A program made the translations under genes and the position numbers. A stretch of 64,000 nucleotides of DNA from Cedecea colo (GTDB lineage: Bacteria > Pseudomonadota > Gammaproteobacteria > Enterobacterales > Enterobacteriaceae), in the NCBI RefSeq assembly GCF_011808225.1, contig NZ_SOYS01000012.1:1-64000 (forward strand), in the 5' to 3' direction. Numbering within the stretch: the first letter of the stretch is position 1; every line of letters starts with the position of its first letter. The notes beneath the pieces are model-generated. The model was given only the letters and a program-made list of their open reading frames with translations, made no database searches and was not told the DNA's origin. Of this stretch, positions 56,225 to 64,000 are shown piece after piece.

Positions 56225-58573
56225 ATGAAGCAAATCCGGTTACTGGCGCAGTATTACGTTGATTTAATGGTGAAGCTCGGCCTGGTGCGCTTCTCTTTGC
56301 TGCTGGCTTCGGCGCTGGTGGTGCTGGCTATCGTTGTGCAGATGGCGGTCACCATGCTGTTGCGCGGCCAGGTCGAGAGCATAGATGTGGTGCGCTCAAT
56401 TTTCTTCGGCCTGCTAATTACGCCGTGGGCAGTCTATTTTCTTTCGGTGGTGGTTGAGCAGCTTGAAGAGTCTCGCCAGCGGCTGTCAAAGCTGGTCGAT
56501 AAGCTTGAAGAGATGCGCGAGCGCGACTTAAAGCTCAACGTGCAGCTAAAAGACAATATTGCCCAGCTCAATCAGGAAATTGCCGACCGTGTGAAAGCGG
56601 AAGACGAACGTCAGACCATGCTTGAACAGCTCAAAGTGGAGATGCAGGAGCGTGAAGAGACGCAGATTCTCCTTGAACAGCAATCCTCGTTTCTGCGTTC
56701 TTTCCTTGATGCTTCGCCGGATCTGGTTTTCTATCGTAACGAAGATAAAGAGTTCTCCGGCTGTAACCGAGCTATGGAATTGCTGACCGGGAAAAGCGAA
56801 AAACAGCTTATCAGCCTCAAGCCACAGGACATTTATTCGCCGGAGGCGGCGCAAAAAGTTATCGAGACCGATGAAAAAGTCTTCCGCCACAACGTTTCTT
56901 TGACCTATGAACAGTGGCTGGATTATCCGGACGGACGCAAGGCGTGCTTTGAAATTCGCAAGGTGCCGTATTATGACCGGGTAGGCAAGCGTCACGGCCT
57001 GATGGGTTTTGGGCGCGATATCACCGAACGTAAACGCTACCAGGATGCCCTGGAGCGGGCCAGCCGCGACAAAACCACGTTTATCTCCACCATCAGCCAT
57101 GAACTGCGCACGCCGCTAAACGGCATCGTCGGGTTAAGCCGTATCTTGCTGGATACCGAGCTGAATACCGAGCAGACAAATTACCTGAAAACTATCCATG
57201 TTTCGGCCATCACGCTTGGAAATATCTTCAACGATATTATCGACATGGATAAGCTTGAGCGGCACAAAGTCCAGCTTGATAATCAGCAGGTCGATTTCAC
57301 AAGCTTCCTTGCCGATCTCGAAAATCTCTCCGGCCTGCAGGCGCAGCAGAAAGGGCTGGCGTTGGTCATGGAACCAGCGTTGCCATTGCCGCATAAGGTG
57401 GTCACCGACGGCACGCGCCTGCGCCAGATCCTGTGGAATCTCATCAGTAACGCCGTGAAGTTCACACCGAAAGGTGGGCAGGTCACGGTGCGCGTGCGCT
57501 ACGAAAATGAAAGCAGCCTGCGGTTTGAAGTTCAGGATTCCGGCATCGGTATTCCGCAGGTCGAGCAGGATAAGATCTTCGCGATGTATTACCAGGTAAA
57601 AGATAGCCACGGGGGCAAGCCCGCCACCGGCACCGGTATCGGCCTTGCAGTTTCACGCCGCCTGGCGAAAAGCATGGGCGGGGATATCACCGTCAGCAGT
57701 AAGCCGGGAGAAGGTTCGCTGTTCACGCTGACCGTGCAGGCCCCACGCGTGGCGGATGAGGTTGAAGATACCCTCGACGATGACCATATGCCGCTGCCAG
57801 CGCTGCATGTGCTGCTGGTGGAAGATATTGAACTGAACGTTATCGTTGCCCGTTCGGTGCTGGAAAAGCTCGGCAATAGCGTCGACGTCGCCATGACGGG
57901 CAAAGAGGCGCTGGAGAAATTTACGCCGGGTGAATATGACCTGGCGCTGCTGGATATTCAGCTGCCGGATATGACCGGGCTGGATATTTCCCGCGAGCTG
58001 AAGGCTCGCTTTGACAAAGAAGATCTTCCGCCGCTGGTAGCGCTGACCGCTAACGTGCTGAAAGACAAAAAAGAGTATCTGGATGCCGGAATGGATGACG
58101 TTCTGAGCAAGCCCCTTGCGGTGCCGGCGCTGATGGCCGTCATCCAAAAATTCTGGGATAACCAACAGCCTGACGCCGAGAAGGAGCCCGTAATGACTCA
58201 AGTTGATAATCAGAAACAGCAAGCATTACTTGATATACCGATGCTCGAACAATATCTGGAACTAGTCGGACCGAAGCTAATTACCGATGGCCTCGCGATA
58301 TTTGAAAAAATGATGCCGGGTTATTTAAGTATTCTGGATTCCAATATGACCGCCCGCGACTGGAAGAGCGTGGTTGAGGAAGGGCATAAAATCAAAGGCG
58401 CCGCAGGGTCGGTCGGCCTGCGCCATTTGCAGCAGGTTGCCCAGCAAATCCAGTCGCCGGACCTTCCTGCATGGACAGATAATGTGGGTGAATGGATTGA
58501 AGAACTGAAACAAGAATGGCAGCACGATGTGAATATTTTGAAGGCCTGGGTTGCGAGCGCCGCCAAAAAATGA
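56225..58573 (+). CDS. arcB: aerobic respiration sensor kinase ArcB
   Basis: Tripartite hybrid histidine kinase of 782 residues (E. coli 778) that phosphorylates ArcA under low oxygen. It has two membrane helices (about 23-45 and 58-77), a coiled coil, and a PAS domain. The kinase has His292 (STISHELRTPLNG), the receiver has Asp577 (LALLDIQLPD), and the HPt domain has His721 (EEGHKIKGAAGS). The start was set at MKQIRLLAQYYVD; 61 extra upstream codons overlap yhcC. The sRNA ArcZ is encoded on the other strand at its 3' end. Confidence 0.98.
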   Translation: MKQIRLLAQYYVDLMVKLGLVRFSLLLASALVVLAIVVQMAVTMLLRGQVESIDVVRSIFFGLLITPWAVYFLSVVVEQLEESRQRLSKLVDKLEEMRERDLKLNVQLKDNIAQLNQEIADRVKAEDERQTMLEQLKVEMQEREETQILLEQQSSFLRSFLDASPDLVFYRNEDKEFSGCNRAMELLTGKSEKQLISLKPQDIYSPEAAQKVIETDEKVFRHNVSLTYEQWLDYPDGRKACFEIRKVPYYDRVGKRHGLMGFGRDITERKRYQDALERASRDKTTFISTISHELRTPLNGIVGLSRILLDTELNTEQTNYLKTIHVSAITLGNIFNDIIDMDKLERHKVQLDNQQVDFTSFLADLENLSGLQAQQKGLALVMEPALPLPHKVVTDGTRLRQILWNLISNAVKFTPKGGQVTVRVRYENESSLRFEVQDSGIGIPQVEQDKIFAMYYQVKDSHGGKPATGTGIGLAVSRRLAKSMGGDITVSSKPGEGSLFTLTVQAPRVADEVEDTLDDDHMPLPALHVLLVEDIELNVIVARSVLEKLGNSVDVAMTGKEALEKFTPGEYDLALLDIQLPDMTGLDISRELKARFDKEDLPPLVALTANVLKDKKEYLDAGMDDVLSKPLAVPALMAVIQKFWDNQQPDAEKEPVMTQVDNQKQQALLDIPMLEQYLELVGPKLITDGLAIFEKMMPGYLSILDSNMTARDWKSVVEEGHKIKGAAGSVGLRHLQQVAQQIQSPDLPAWTDNVGEWIEELKQEWQHDVNILKAWVASAAKK

Positions 58574-58685
58574 CCCCGGATAAACCGGGGTGCGCGAACA
58601 CTGCGCCAACACCAGGGAAACCGTGGATTGCGCCAATTATTTGTTTTTCATCAAGCGGCACAACCCGTTATTCGCGAGTTGCTCA
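58565..58685 (-). ncRNA. arcZ: small regulatory RNA ArcZ
   Basis: Reading the minus strand between arcB and elbB gives the conserved ArcZ 3' part, including TTTCCCTGGTGTTGGCGCAG followed by the terminator CCCCGG-TTTAT-CCGGGG and a T run. Gene position and orientation match E. coli arcZ. The Hfq-dependent RNA activates rpoS and represses other mRNAs, and ArcA represses it there. The 5' third has diverged. The last bases overlap the end of arcB. Confidence 0.9.
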
Positions 58686-58690
58686 AAATT

Positions 58691-58719
58691 AAGATAGCAA
58701 ATCTTAAAAATTTTGTTAC
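58691..58719 (-). promoter_or_regulatory. arcZ promoter
   Basis: On minus, -35 GTAACA (58714-58719) and -10 TATCTT (58691-58696) with a 17-bp spacer give a start near 58684, predicting an RNA of about 120 nt. This agrees with the E. coli ArcZ length of 121. Confidence 0.65.
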
Positions 58720-58802
58720 ATGAACCAGTAAAATATGTGAACCATAGCGGCCAAATTATCATAGCTGATAATTCTGGCCGCATGACCAAAAGGAAGAGCC
58801 AT

Positions 58803-59456
58803 ATGAAAAAAGTTGGCGTGGTGCTCAGCGGTTGCGGCGTCTGCGATGGCAGCGAAATCCATGAGGCGGTGATTACGCTGCTGGCGATAGCGCGTGCGGG
58901 GGCTGAAGCTGTCTGCTTCGCACCCGATAAACCTCAAGCAGAGGTTATTAATCACCTTACCAATGATAAGGTAAATGAATGTCGCAATGTCCTCGTTGAG
59001 GCTGCCCGAATCACACGTGGTGCCATAACGCCATTAGCGAAAGCGGAGGCTGATGAGCTTGATGCTTTGATCGTACCTGGCGGATTTGGCGCGGCTAAAA
59101 ACCTCAGCAATTTTGCTCTGGAAGGTGCCGGGTGTCTGGTCGACAGCGAATTGCGTCGGCTAACCCGCGACATTCACGCGCAGGGTAAACCGATTGGCTT
59201 TATGTGTATTGCGCCGGCCATGTTGCCAAAAATTCTGGATATGCCGGTGCGCCTGACAATTGGTACAGACATCGACATTGCTGAAATACTCGAAGAGATG
59301 GGCGCGGAACATATTCCCTGTCCGGTGAACGATATCGTAGTCGATGAAGAGCATAAGGTGGTCACTACGCCGGCTTACATGCTCGCCACTCGTATTGATG
59401 AAGCCGCTAGCGGTATAGAGAAACTGGTAGCGCGCGTACTGGATCTCAGCGCATGA
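58803..59456 (+). CDS. elbB: DJ-1/PfpI-family glyoxalase ElbB
   Basis: Class I glutamine-amidotransferase-like protein of 217 residues. E. coli ElbB has weak glyoxalase activity and was linked to isoprenoid synthesis. The nucleophile elbow is GFMCIAPAM, and [15 protein letters not shown] is a family motif. The start at [13 protein letters not shown] follows AGGAAG; an ATG 30 codons earlier lies in the promoter region. The stop overlaps the mtgA start (ATGA). Confidence 0.94.
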   Translation: MKKVGVVLSGCGVCDGSEIHEAVITLLAIARAGAEAVCFAPDKPQAEVINHLTNDKVNECRNVLVEAARITRGAITPLAKAEADELDALIVPGGFGAAKNLSNFALEGAGCLVDSELRRLTRDIHAQGKPIGFMCIAPAMLPKILDMPVRLTIGTDIDIAEILEEMGAEHIPCPVNDIVVDEEHKVVTTPAYMLATRIDEAASGIEKLVARVLDLSA

Positions 59457-60181
59457 AGAAAGGGCGTTTTGCGCTGCTGACAGGGATTAAGCGCTGGGTT
59501 TTACGGATAATATTGACCGTTGTAGGGCTATGGATAGCCGGCATTATTCTGTTTAGCTTTCTTCCGGTGCCGTTTTCAGCGGTGATGGCCGAGCGGCAGC
59601 TAAGCGCCTGGCTGACGGGCGATTTTGGCTACGTAGCGCATTCGGGCTGGGTAAGCATGGATGAGATTTCCCCGTGGATGCCGCTTGCGGTGATTGCCGC
59701 CGAGGACCAGAAGTTCCCTGAACATTGGGGGTTCGATATGGCCTCTATCGAAAAAGCGATCTCCCACAACGAGCGCAACGAGAATCGCATTCGCGGCGCT
59801 TCCACGCTATCGCAGCAAACGGCCAAAAATCTCTTTTTATGGGATGGACGAAGCTGGGTGCGCAAAGGCCTGGAAGCCGGGCTTACGCTCGGGATGGAGG
59901 CAGTGTGGACGAAGCGCCGTATTCTGACCGTTTATCTGAATATCGCTGAGTTTGGCGAAGGCACGTTTGGCGTCGAAGCGGCGGCGCAACGTTATTTTCA
60001 TAAGCCAGCAAGCCGTTTGACGGCGGCAGAAGCCGCATTGCTTGCCGCAGTGCTGCCCAATCCAGTTCGTTTTAAAGCGAATGCGCCATCAGGCTACGTG
60101 CAGCGGCGACAGCAGTGGATCCTGCGGCAAATGCGCCAGCTCGGCGGCGAAGGTTTTCTGTTCCGGCACCAGCTGCGTTAG
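59453..60181 (+). CDS. mtgA: monofunctional transglycosylase MtgA
   Basis: Inner-membrane peptidoglycan glycosyltransferase of 242 residues, GT51 family. It has one N-terminal membrane helix (about 17-40). Catalytic Glu is in [14 protein letters not shown], and the further motifs [17 protein letters not shown] and [18 protein letters not shown] follow. It polymerises lipid II without transpeptidation. It is coupled to elbB by a 4-bp overlap and convergent with yrbL. Confidence 0.97.
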   Translation: MKKGRFALLTGIKRWVLRIILTVVGLWIAGIILFSFLPVPFSAVMAERQLSAWLTGDFGYVAHSGWVSMDEISPWMPLAVIAAEDQKFPEHWGFDMASIEKAISHNERNENRIRGASTLSQQTAKNLFLWDGRSWVRKGLEAGLTLGMEAVWTKRRILTVYLNIAEFGEGTFGVEAAAQRYFHKPASRLTAAEAALLAAVLPNPVRFKANAPSGYVQRRQQWILRQMRQLGGEGFLFRHQLR

Positions 60182-60228
60182 ACGCCTGACTGGCGCATTT
60201 GCCTGGTATGCCGGTATTCCTGCTGCCC

Positions 60229-60828
60229 TTAATCCAGGCCTTCTGCTTCTGATAAGACGGCTTTGCTAAGCAGCGGATCCTGAATAAACCGCTGCCACTG
60301 CCGCGCCTGTTTGCGCCTGCAAAACCAGCCGGACCAGGTTGCCAGCGGCAGCAGGGCTGCTTCTCCAATATTATCCACCACGACCGGGACGACCCTGGAT
60401 TCGCTGACGCGCTGGCACAGAATGTTCTGCGCCTTGAGGTTCATCGTGACAATGCGGTTGTTGGTCAGCCACGCTCTTAGCTCGTCCAGCACCGCTCGCA
60501 GAGCGCGGCCGTTGCCGTTTTCAAGACACTGGTGCGCAAAGGCGGTTAGCGAAACGGAGTTGCTGCCGTCGTAGTCCTTCACTATATCGTAAAGGTAGCC
60601 CGTTCCCAGACTGGTGCTAACCGTGCCGTGGTAAGCCGGTAACCCTGACCAGTCTTTCAGACGGCGGGAAAGATGAGCGTAATAGCCAAGCTCGCGCTTT
60701 AACTCTTTGGCCCCGCTGCTGTCCTGGTTATAGACGATTTTAATGCATAAATTCGGATTATCCGGGTGAGCGTAGCATTTTCGGTGGCGACCGGTACCGA
60801 GCAGCGTTGTGTTAGAAAGCGAAATCAT
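60229..60828 (-). CDS. yrbL: BasR/PhoP-regulated protein YrbL
   Basis: Cytoplasmic protein of 199 residues (E. coli 210) of the YrbL-PhoP_reg family, whose fold resembles small-molecule kinases. The conserved NRIVTMNLKAQNILC and VVDNIGEAALLPLATWSGW segments are clear. The start at MISLSNTTLLGTGRHRK was chosen by family length. The C terminus is shorter than, and different from, the E. coli one. Biochemical function is unknown. A BasR box lies upstream. Confidence 0.9.
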   Translation of the reverse strand: MISLSNTTLLGTGRHRKCYAHPDNPNLCIKIVYNQDSSGAKELKRELGYYAHLSRRLKDWSGLPAYHGTVSTSLGTGYLYDIVKDYDGSNSVSLTAFAHQCLENGNGRALRAVLDELRAWLTNNRIVTMNLKAQNILCQRVSESRVVPVVVDNIGEAALLPLATWSGWFCRRKQARQWQRFIQDPLLSKAVLSEAEGLD

Positions 60829-61187
60829 AGCGCTCTTCCTGATCCTCATTCTTTGCGGAGTTATTACTGATGATTTCAAGTCTACAGAGCGAACTTCAAT
60901 GACGGTAAAACGAGCAGGCGATTCAGGGCTGTCATTCTTAAGAAAACCTTAAGAAAGCGCTAAAAGCTAAAAATTTATCGCACGCAAAGCCAGGAATAAT
61001 TTTTTTGTGCGATCTGCCACGGCATGCTTTGACGCACGGGAAGCGCCGAATGAGGGAAGCGGGGCGATTTTTACCGCAGGTTGACGGCGGCTGTGAAAAG
61101 CGTTAACCGGCTTTCTGGTGGTATGTATGACAGAGGGTTGCTAAGCGCCGGGCTGCGCTGGCGGAAAAGAGCGCGTGGGGAAAAAGA
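60829..61187. other. yrbL-npr intergenic region
   Basis: About 359 bp without a gene. The yrbL-proximal part holds the BasR box at 60937-60953. The npr-proximal half contains long-loop inverted repeats (ATCGCAC at 60977 with GTGCGAT at 61007) that might end the rpoN operon transcript. No T-run terminator is clear. Confidence 0.55.
60937..60953 (-). promoter_or_regulatory. BasR/PmrA box of yrbL
   Basis: On minus, CTTAAG GTTTT CTTAAG is a perfect fit to the PmrA (BasR) direct repeat YTTAAK-N5-YTTAAK. It lies 109 bp upstream of the yrbL start. YrbL is a known BasSR/PhoPQ target in E. coli, so induction by Fe(III), low Mg or polymyxin is predicted. Confidence 0.85.
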
Positions 61188-61460
61188 TCAGTCTTCGTCA
61201 AAACCGGCGTTGAACAGCGCGATAACCGCTGCCAGCGCCTGCTCTTCCTGCGGACCGGTGACTTCAATTTCAATCTGCCCGCCTTTGGCCGAATCCAGCA
61301 TCAGCAGGGCGATAACGCTGCTGGCTTCGGCTTCGGTTCCCGCTTCATTCCGCAGCATCACTTCTGCATCAAAGCTCTGCACCAGCTCAAACAGTTTCAT
61401 CGCCGGACGCGCGTGCATGCCCAGCTTATTGGTGATTTCAACGGTATGTTTTACGGTCAT
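61188..61460 (-). CDS. npr: nitrogen PTS phosphocarrier NPr
   Basis: HPr-like protein of 90 residues that passes phosphate from PtsP (EI-Ntr) to PtsN. The phospho-acceptor His16 lies in [11 protein letters not shown]. Its ATG overlaps the rapZ stop by 4 bp. It is the last gene of rpoN-hpf-ptsN-rapZ-npr. Confidence 0.97.
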   Translation of the reverse strand: MTVKHTVEITNKLGMHARPAMKLFELVQSFDAEVMLRNEAGTEAEASSVIALLMLDSAKGGQIEIEVTGPQEEQALAAVIALFNAGFDED

Positions 61461-62311
61461 GTTTTACGTTTTTCCAGCGTACGGTGGCGAGACTGAACGT
61501 TCTTACCGCGCGAGCGGAAATAGTCGGCCAGCTGCTCGGCAATATAAACCGAACGGTGTTTACCGCCGGTGCAGCCGATGGCGACGGTCAGGTAGCTACG
61601 ATTGTTGGTTTCCAGCATCGGCAACCATAGCTCAAGGTAGCTGCGAGTCTGGTAGATAAAGTTATGGACTTCCGTATGCCTGTCGAGGAACGCGGCGACA
61701 GGGCGATCCAGACCGGTCATTGGACGCAGTTTAGGGTCCCAGTGCGGGTTCGGCAGGAAGCGCACGTCAAACACGTAATCGGCGTCAATCGGAATACCGT
61801 GCTTAAAGCCGAAGGACTCAAAGACCATCGTCAGCTCACGCTCGCGTTTGCCCAGCAGGCGTGTGCGCAGCATTTCCGCCAGCTCGTGCACCGACATTTC
61901 CGAGGTATCGATGATCAGATCGGCTCGGGACTTTAGCGGCTCAAGCAGATCGCTCTCTTCGTCGATGGCGCTTTCCAGCGATAAATTTTTGCTGGAAAGA
62001 GGATGCAGGCGGCGGGTGTCGCTATAGCGTCGGATCAGCGTGTTGCGATCCGCATCAAGGAAAAGAAGCTGCGGGGAGAAAGCATCAGGCAGATTTGTCA
62101 TTGCCTGTTCGAAGATCTCCGGGTTTTCCGGCATGTTACGCACGTCGATACTGACCGCCGCAGATATTTGCCGCTCGGCGAGGGTTTTTGCCAGATCCGG
62201 CAGCAGCACTACCGGCAGGTTATCCACGCAGTAGAACCCCATATCTTCCAGTGCACGCAAGGCTACAGACTTCCCTGAACCAGAGCGGCCGCTGACTATC
62301 ATCAGCACCAT
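61457..62311 (-). CDS. rapZ: RNase adaptor RapZ
   Basis: RNA-binding protein of 284 residues that targets GlmZ to RNase E and is sequestered by GlmY, controlling GlmS. Walker A GRSGSGKS is at residues 8-15. The C terminus (HRTLEKRKT, basic) binds RNA, and the conserved [10 protein letters not shown] precedes it. It lies 53 bp after ptsN with a strong hairpin between, and overlaps npr. Confidence 0.97.
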   Translation of the reverse strand: MVLMIVSGRSGSGKSVALRALEDMGFYCVDNLPVVLLPDLAKTLAERQISAAVSIDVRNMPENPEIFEQAMTNLPDAFSPQLLFLDADRNTLIRRYSDTRRLHPLSSKNLSLESAIDEESDLLEPLKSRADLIIDTSEMSVHELAEMLRTRLLGKRERELTMVFESFGFKHGIPIDADYVFDVRFLPNPHWDPKLRPMTGLDRPVAAFLDRHTEVHNFIYQTRSYLELWLPMLETNNRSYLTVAIGCTGGKHRSVYIAEQLADYFRSRGKNVQSRHRTLEKRKT

Positions 62312-62334
62312 GTCATCTTTCCCCCGACATCTCA

Positions 62335-62361
62335 GGCTGTGGCATGCGCGATGCCACAGCC
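62335..62361 (-). other. ptsN-rapZ intercistronic hairpin
   Basis: GGCTGTGGCAT-GCGCG-ATGCCACAGCC is a perfect 11-bp stem with a 5-nt loop just after ptsN. On minus it is followed by CTGAGATG, not a T run, so it is more likely an mRNA stability or processing element than a terminator. Confidence 0.7.
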
Positions 62362-62364
62362 AGA

Positions 62365-62856
62365 TTATTCACTTTCACTACCGTTTTCAGTATTGGTAAT
62401 GATCTGATAAAGCTCTTCGTCGCTGCTCGCCGCACGCAGCCGGCGGCATATCGTTTTGTCCGCCAGGCGCTTTGCCACCAGGGACAGGGTATGCAAATGT
62501 GTTTTGGTCTGATCGGCAGGCACCAGCAAAGCAAACAGCAGGTCGACAGGCTGGTTATCAATCGCATCGAAAGCGATAGGCGTTTCCAGCTGAATGAAGA
62601 CCCCAACGGCGCGCAGGGTATCTTCTTCAAGCTTCCCGTGTGGAATGGCGATGCCATTACCAATACCGGTGCTCCCCATGCGTTCACGCGTCAGCACCGC
62701 TTCAAAAACGATTTGTGACGGCAGGCCAAGCTGCTTTGCCGCCAGCTCGCTGACGATTTCCAGCGCGCGTTTTTTGCTCTGGCAGTGAACGCCACTTCGG
62801 GTACATTCCTGGTTAAGGACATTACTAAGCTGTAGAACGGAATCGTTGTTCATCAT
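62365..62856 (-). CDS. ptsN: nitrogen PTS enzyme IIA-Ntr (PtsN)
   Basis: Regulatory EIIA of 163 residues, phosphorylated at His73 ([11 protein letters not shown]). The unphosphorylated form controls potassium uptake (TrkA, KdpD) and links nitrogen and carbon state. The start at [11 protein letters not shown] matches E. coli length; an ATG 17 codons upstream is rejected. It lies 85 bp after hpf. Confidence 0.97.
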   Translation of the reverse strand: MMNNDSVLQLSNVLNQECTRSGVHCQSKKRALEIVSELAAKQLGLPSQIVFEAVLTRERMGSTGIGNGIAIPHGKLEEDTLRAVGVFIQLETPIAFDAIDNQPVDLLFALLVPADQTKTHLHTLSLVAKRLADKTICRRLRAASSDEELYQIITNTENGSESE

Positions 62857-62941
62857 AAGTTCACCTAAGCATCCTGTTATGCTAACGGCCCGTTGACCTT
62901 GGGACAACGAGCCGTCGAGGCGTAAACAGATACCTGGATTA

Positions 62942-63229
62942 TCAATGTTGTTTTAGTTTATCTTTATGTTTAGTTAACTGGCGAGCCAGTTTATCGATGA
63001 GGCCGTCAATGGCCGCGTACATGTCCTGGCCTTCGGCACTGGCATGTAATTCGCCCCCGTTCACATGCAGCGTAGCATCCGCAAGGTGGGTAACTTTTTC
63101 CACTTTTAACACAATGTAGACCTGATTAATGCGTTCGAAGTACTGCTCCAGTTTGGCAAACTTCGCATTCACAAAATCGCGCAGTGCGTCCGTGATCTCG
63201 ACGTTTTGTCCCGTAATGTTGAGCTGCAT
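62942..63229 (-). CDS. hpf: short ribosome hibernation factor HPF
   Basis: Protein of 95 residues that binds the decoding region and, with RMF, forms 100S ribosome dimers in stationary phase. It has the beta-alpha-beta-beta-beta-alpha fold of the HPF/YfiA family. The start at MQLNITGQNVEITDAL matches the E. coli length; an upstream frame overlaps rpoN. It lies 22 bp after rpoN. Confidence 0.97.
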   Translation of the reverse strand: MQLNITGQNVEITDALRDFVNAKFAKLEQYFERINQVYIVLKVEKVTHLADATLHVNGGELHASAEGQDMYAAIDGLIDKLARQLTKHKDKLKQH

Positions 63230-63251
63230 AGTGTCTTCCTTATCAGTTGAG

Positions 63252-64000
63252 TCAGACCAGCTGCTTACGCTGATTTGACGGTGGTATGGATAAAGACTCT
63301 CGGTACTTCGCAACGGTGCGGCGTGCCACCATGATGCCCTGATCTGACAGCATAGTCGTTAACTTGCTGTCGCTAAGAGGTTTCACCGGGTTTTCCGCAG
63401 CAATTAATTTCTTCACCAGCGCACGTATTGCCGTAGAAGAGGCTTCGCCACCGCTCTCGGTATTCACGTGGCTTGAGAAGAAATATTTCAGTTCAAAAAT
63501 GCCCCGCGGGCTATGCAGATATTTCTGAGTCGTCACGCGTGAAATGGTGGATTCGTGCATTTCCACCGCCTGCGCAATGTCTGCCAGCACCATCGGCTTC
63601 ATATGTTCTGCGCCGTGCTCAAAAAAACCTTGCTGCTGTTCGACGATGCAGCGACTGACGCGCAGCAGCGTATCGTTGCGGCTTTCCAGGCTTTTAATCA
63701 GCCATTTCGCATCCTGCAGATTGCTGCGGATATACTGCGAATCGCTGTCGCTTCTACTGCTGGTGCCGAGCGCGGCATACTGCTGATTTATTTTCAGGCG
63801 TGGAATGCTATCTGAATTGAGCTCAACGGTCCATTGTCCCTGGGCTTTACGCACCAGCACATCCGGGATCACATATTCAGGTTCACCGGTTTGAATGGAC
63901 TGTCCGGGACGAGGATCCAAAGACTGGATCAGGCACATCGCCTCTTTCAGCACGTCTTCTTTCAGACGCGTGACGCGCATCAGGCTACGAAAGTCGTGAT
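63252..64000 (-). CDS. rpoN: RNA polymerase sigma54, C-terminal part (partial)
   Basis: The C-terminal 248 or so residues of RpoN; the 5' part lies beyond the window, and the reading frame is open to its edge. The core-binding and DNA-binding regions are visible, with the helix-turn-helix near [19 protein letters not shown] and the RpoN box [12 protein letters not shown] near the end. RpoN recognises -24/-12 promoters such as the one before yhdW. It heads the operon with hpf, ptsN, rapZ and npr. Confidence 0.98.
   Translation of the reverse strand, partial: HDFRSLMRVTRLKEDVLKEAMCLIQSLDPRPGQSIQTGEPEYVIPDVLVRKAQGQWTVELNSDSIPRLKINQQYAALGTSSRSDSDSQYIRSNLQDAKWLIKSLESRNDTLLRVSRCIVEQQQGFFEHGAEHMKPMVLADIAQAVEMHESTISRVTTQKYLHSPRGIFELKYFFSSHVNTESGGEASSTAIRALVKKLIAAENPVKPLSDSKLTTMLSDQGIMVARRTVAKYRESLSIPPSNQRKQLV

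Overview
This is a stretch of enterobacterial core chromosome. It begins in the 3' tail of an rrn operon (23S end, 5S, tRNA-Thr, second 5S) and runs to a window-truncated rpoN. Protein sequences, lengths and gene order match the E. coli fis-mreB-mdh-nanA-gltB-arcB-rpoN region closely, but some synteny differs. No acrEF/envR or yhdJ lies between yhdV and fis. msrPQ lies beside aroQ. nanE is missing from the nan operon. An aldehyde dehydrogenase gene sits between aaeB and yhcO. I infer a member of Enterobacteriaceae other than E. coli K-12 and cannot name the genus. Start codons were chosen from family lengths, ribosome binding sites and overlaps.

Layout. 1-760: rrn tail and a two-way terminator. 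776-5034: amino-acid ABC transporter yhdWXYZ behind a sigma54/NtrC-type control region. 5314-10039: lipoprotein yhdV, dusB-fis with a fis-type stringent promoter, then yhdT-panF-prmA. 10107-10371: a repeat cluster. 10388-12698: aroQ-accB-accC. 12924-14534: msrPQ. 14827-27137: csrD, mreBCD-maf-rng-yhdP and tldD, all on plus. 27288-34102: aaeR and aaeXAB, the aldehyde dehydrogenase, yhcO and two yhcN paralogues. 34486-38907: argR, mdh, degS, degQ. 39245-43489: zapG, zapE, rplM-rpsI, sspAB. 43630-48404: nanR and nanATKQ. 48526-54411: gltBD. 55234-60181: yhcC, arcB, elbB, mtgA, with the sRNA ArcZ antisense between arcB and elbB. 60229-64000: yrbL and the rpoN-hpf-ptsN-rapZ-npr operon.

How the genes work together. 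Nitrogen control recurs: sigma54 itself, its PTS-Ntr neighbours, glutamate synthase and a transporter with a sigma54 promoter are all here. Envelope growth and quality control form another theme (mreBCD, mtgA, yhdP, zapG, zapE, degS, degQ, msrPQ). Regulatory DNA that can be read directly includes the triple GGTATA NanR operator, paired ARG boxes before argR, a BasR/PmrA box before yrbL, and several CRP-like sites.

I saw no prophage, insertion sequence, CRISPR array or obvious pseudogene. The least explained material is intergenic: a 73-bp palindromic repeat present twice, a duplicated terminator module after accC, and a 169-bp MITE-like palindrome between degQ and zapG.
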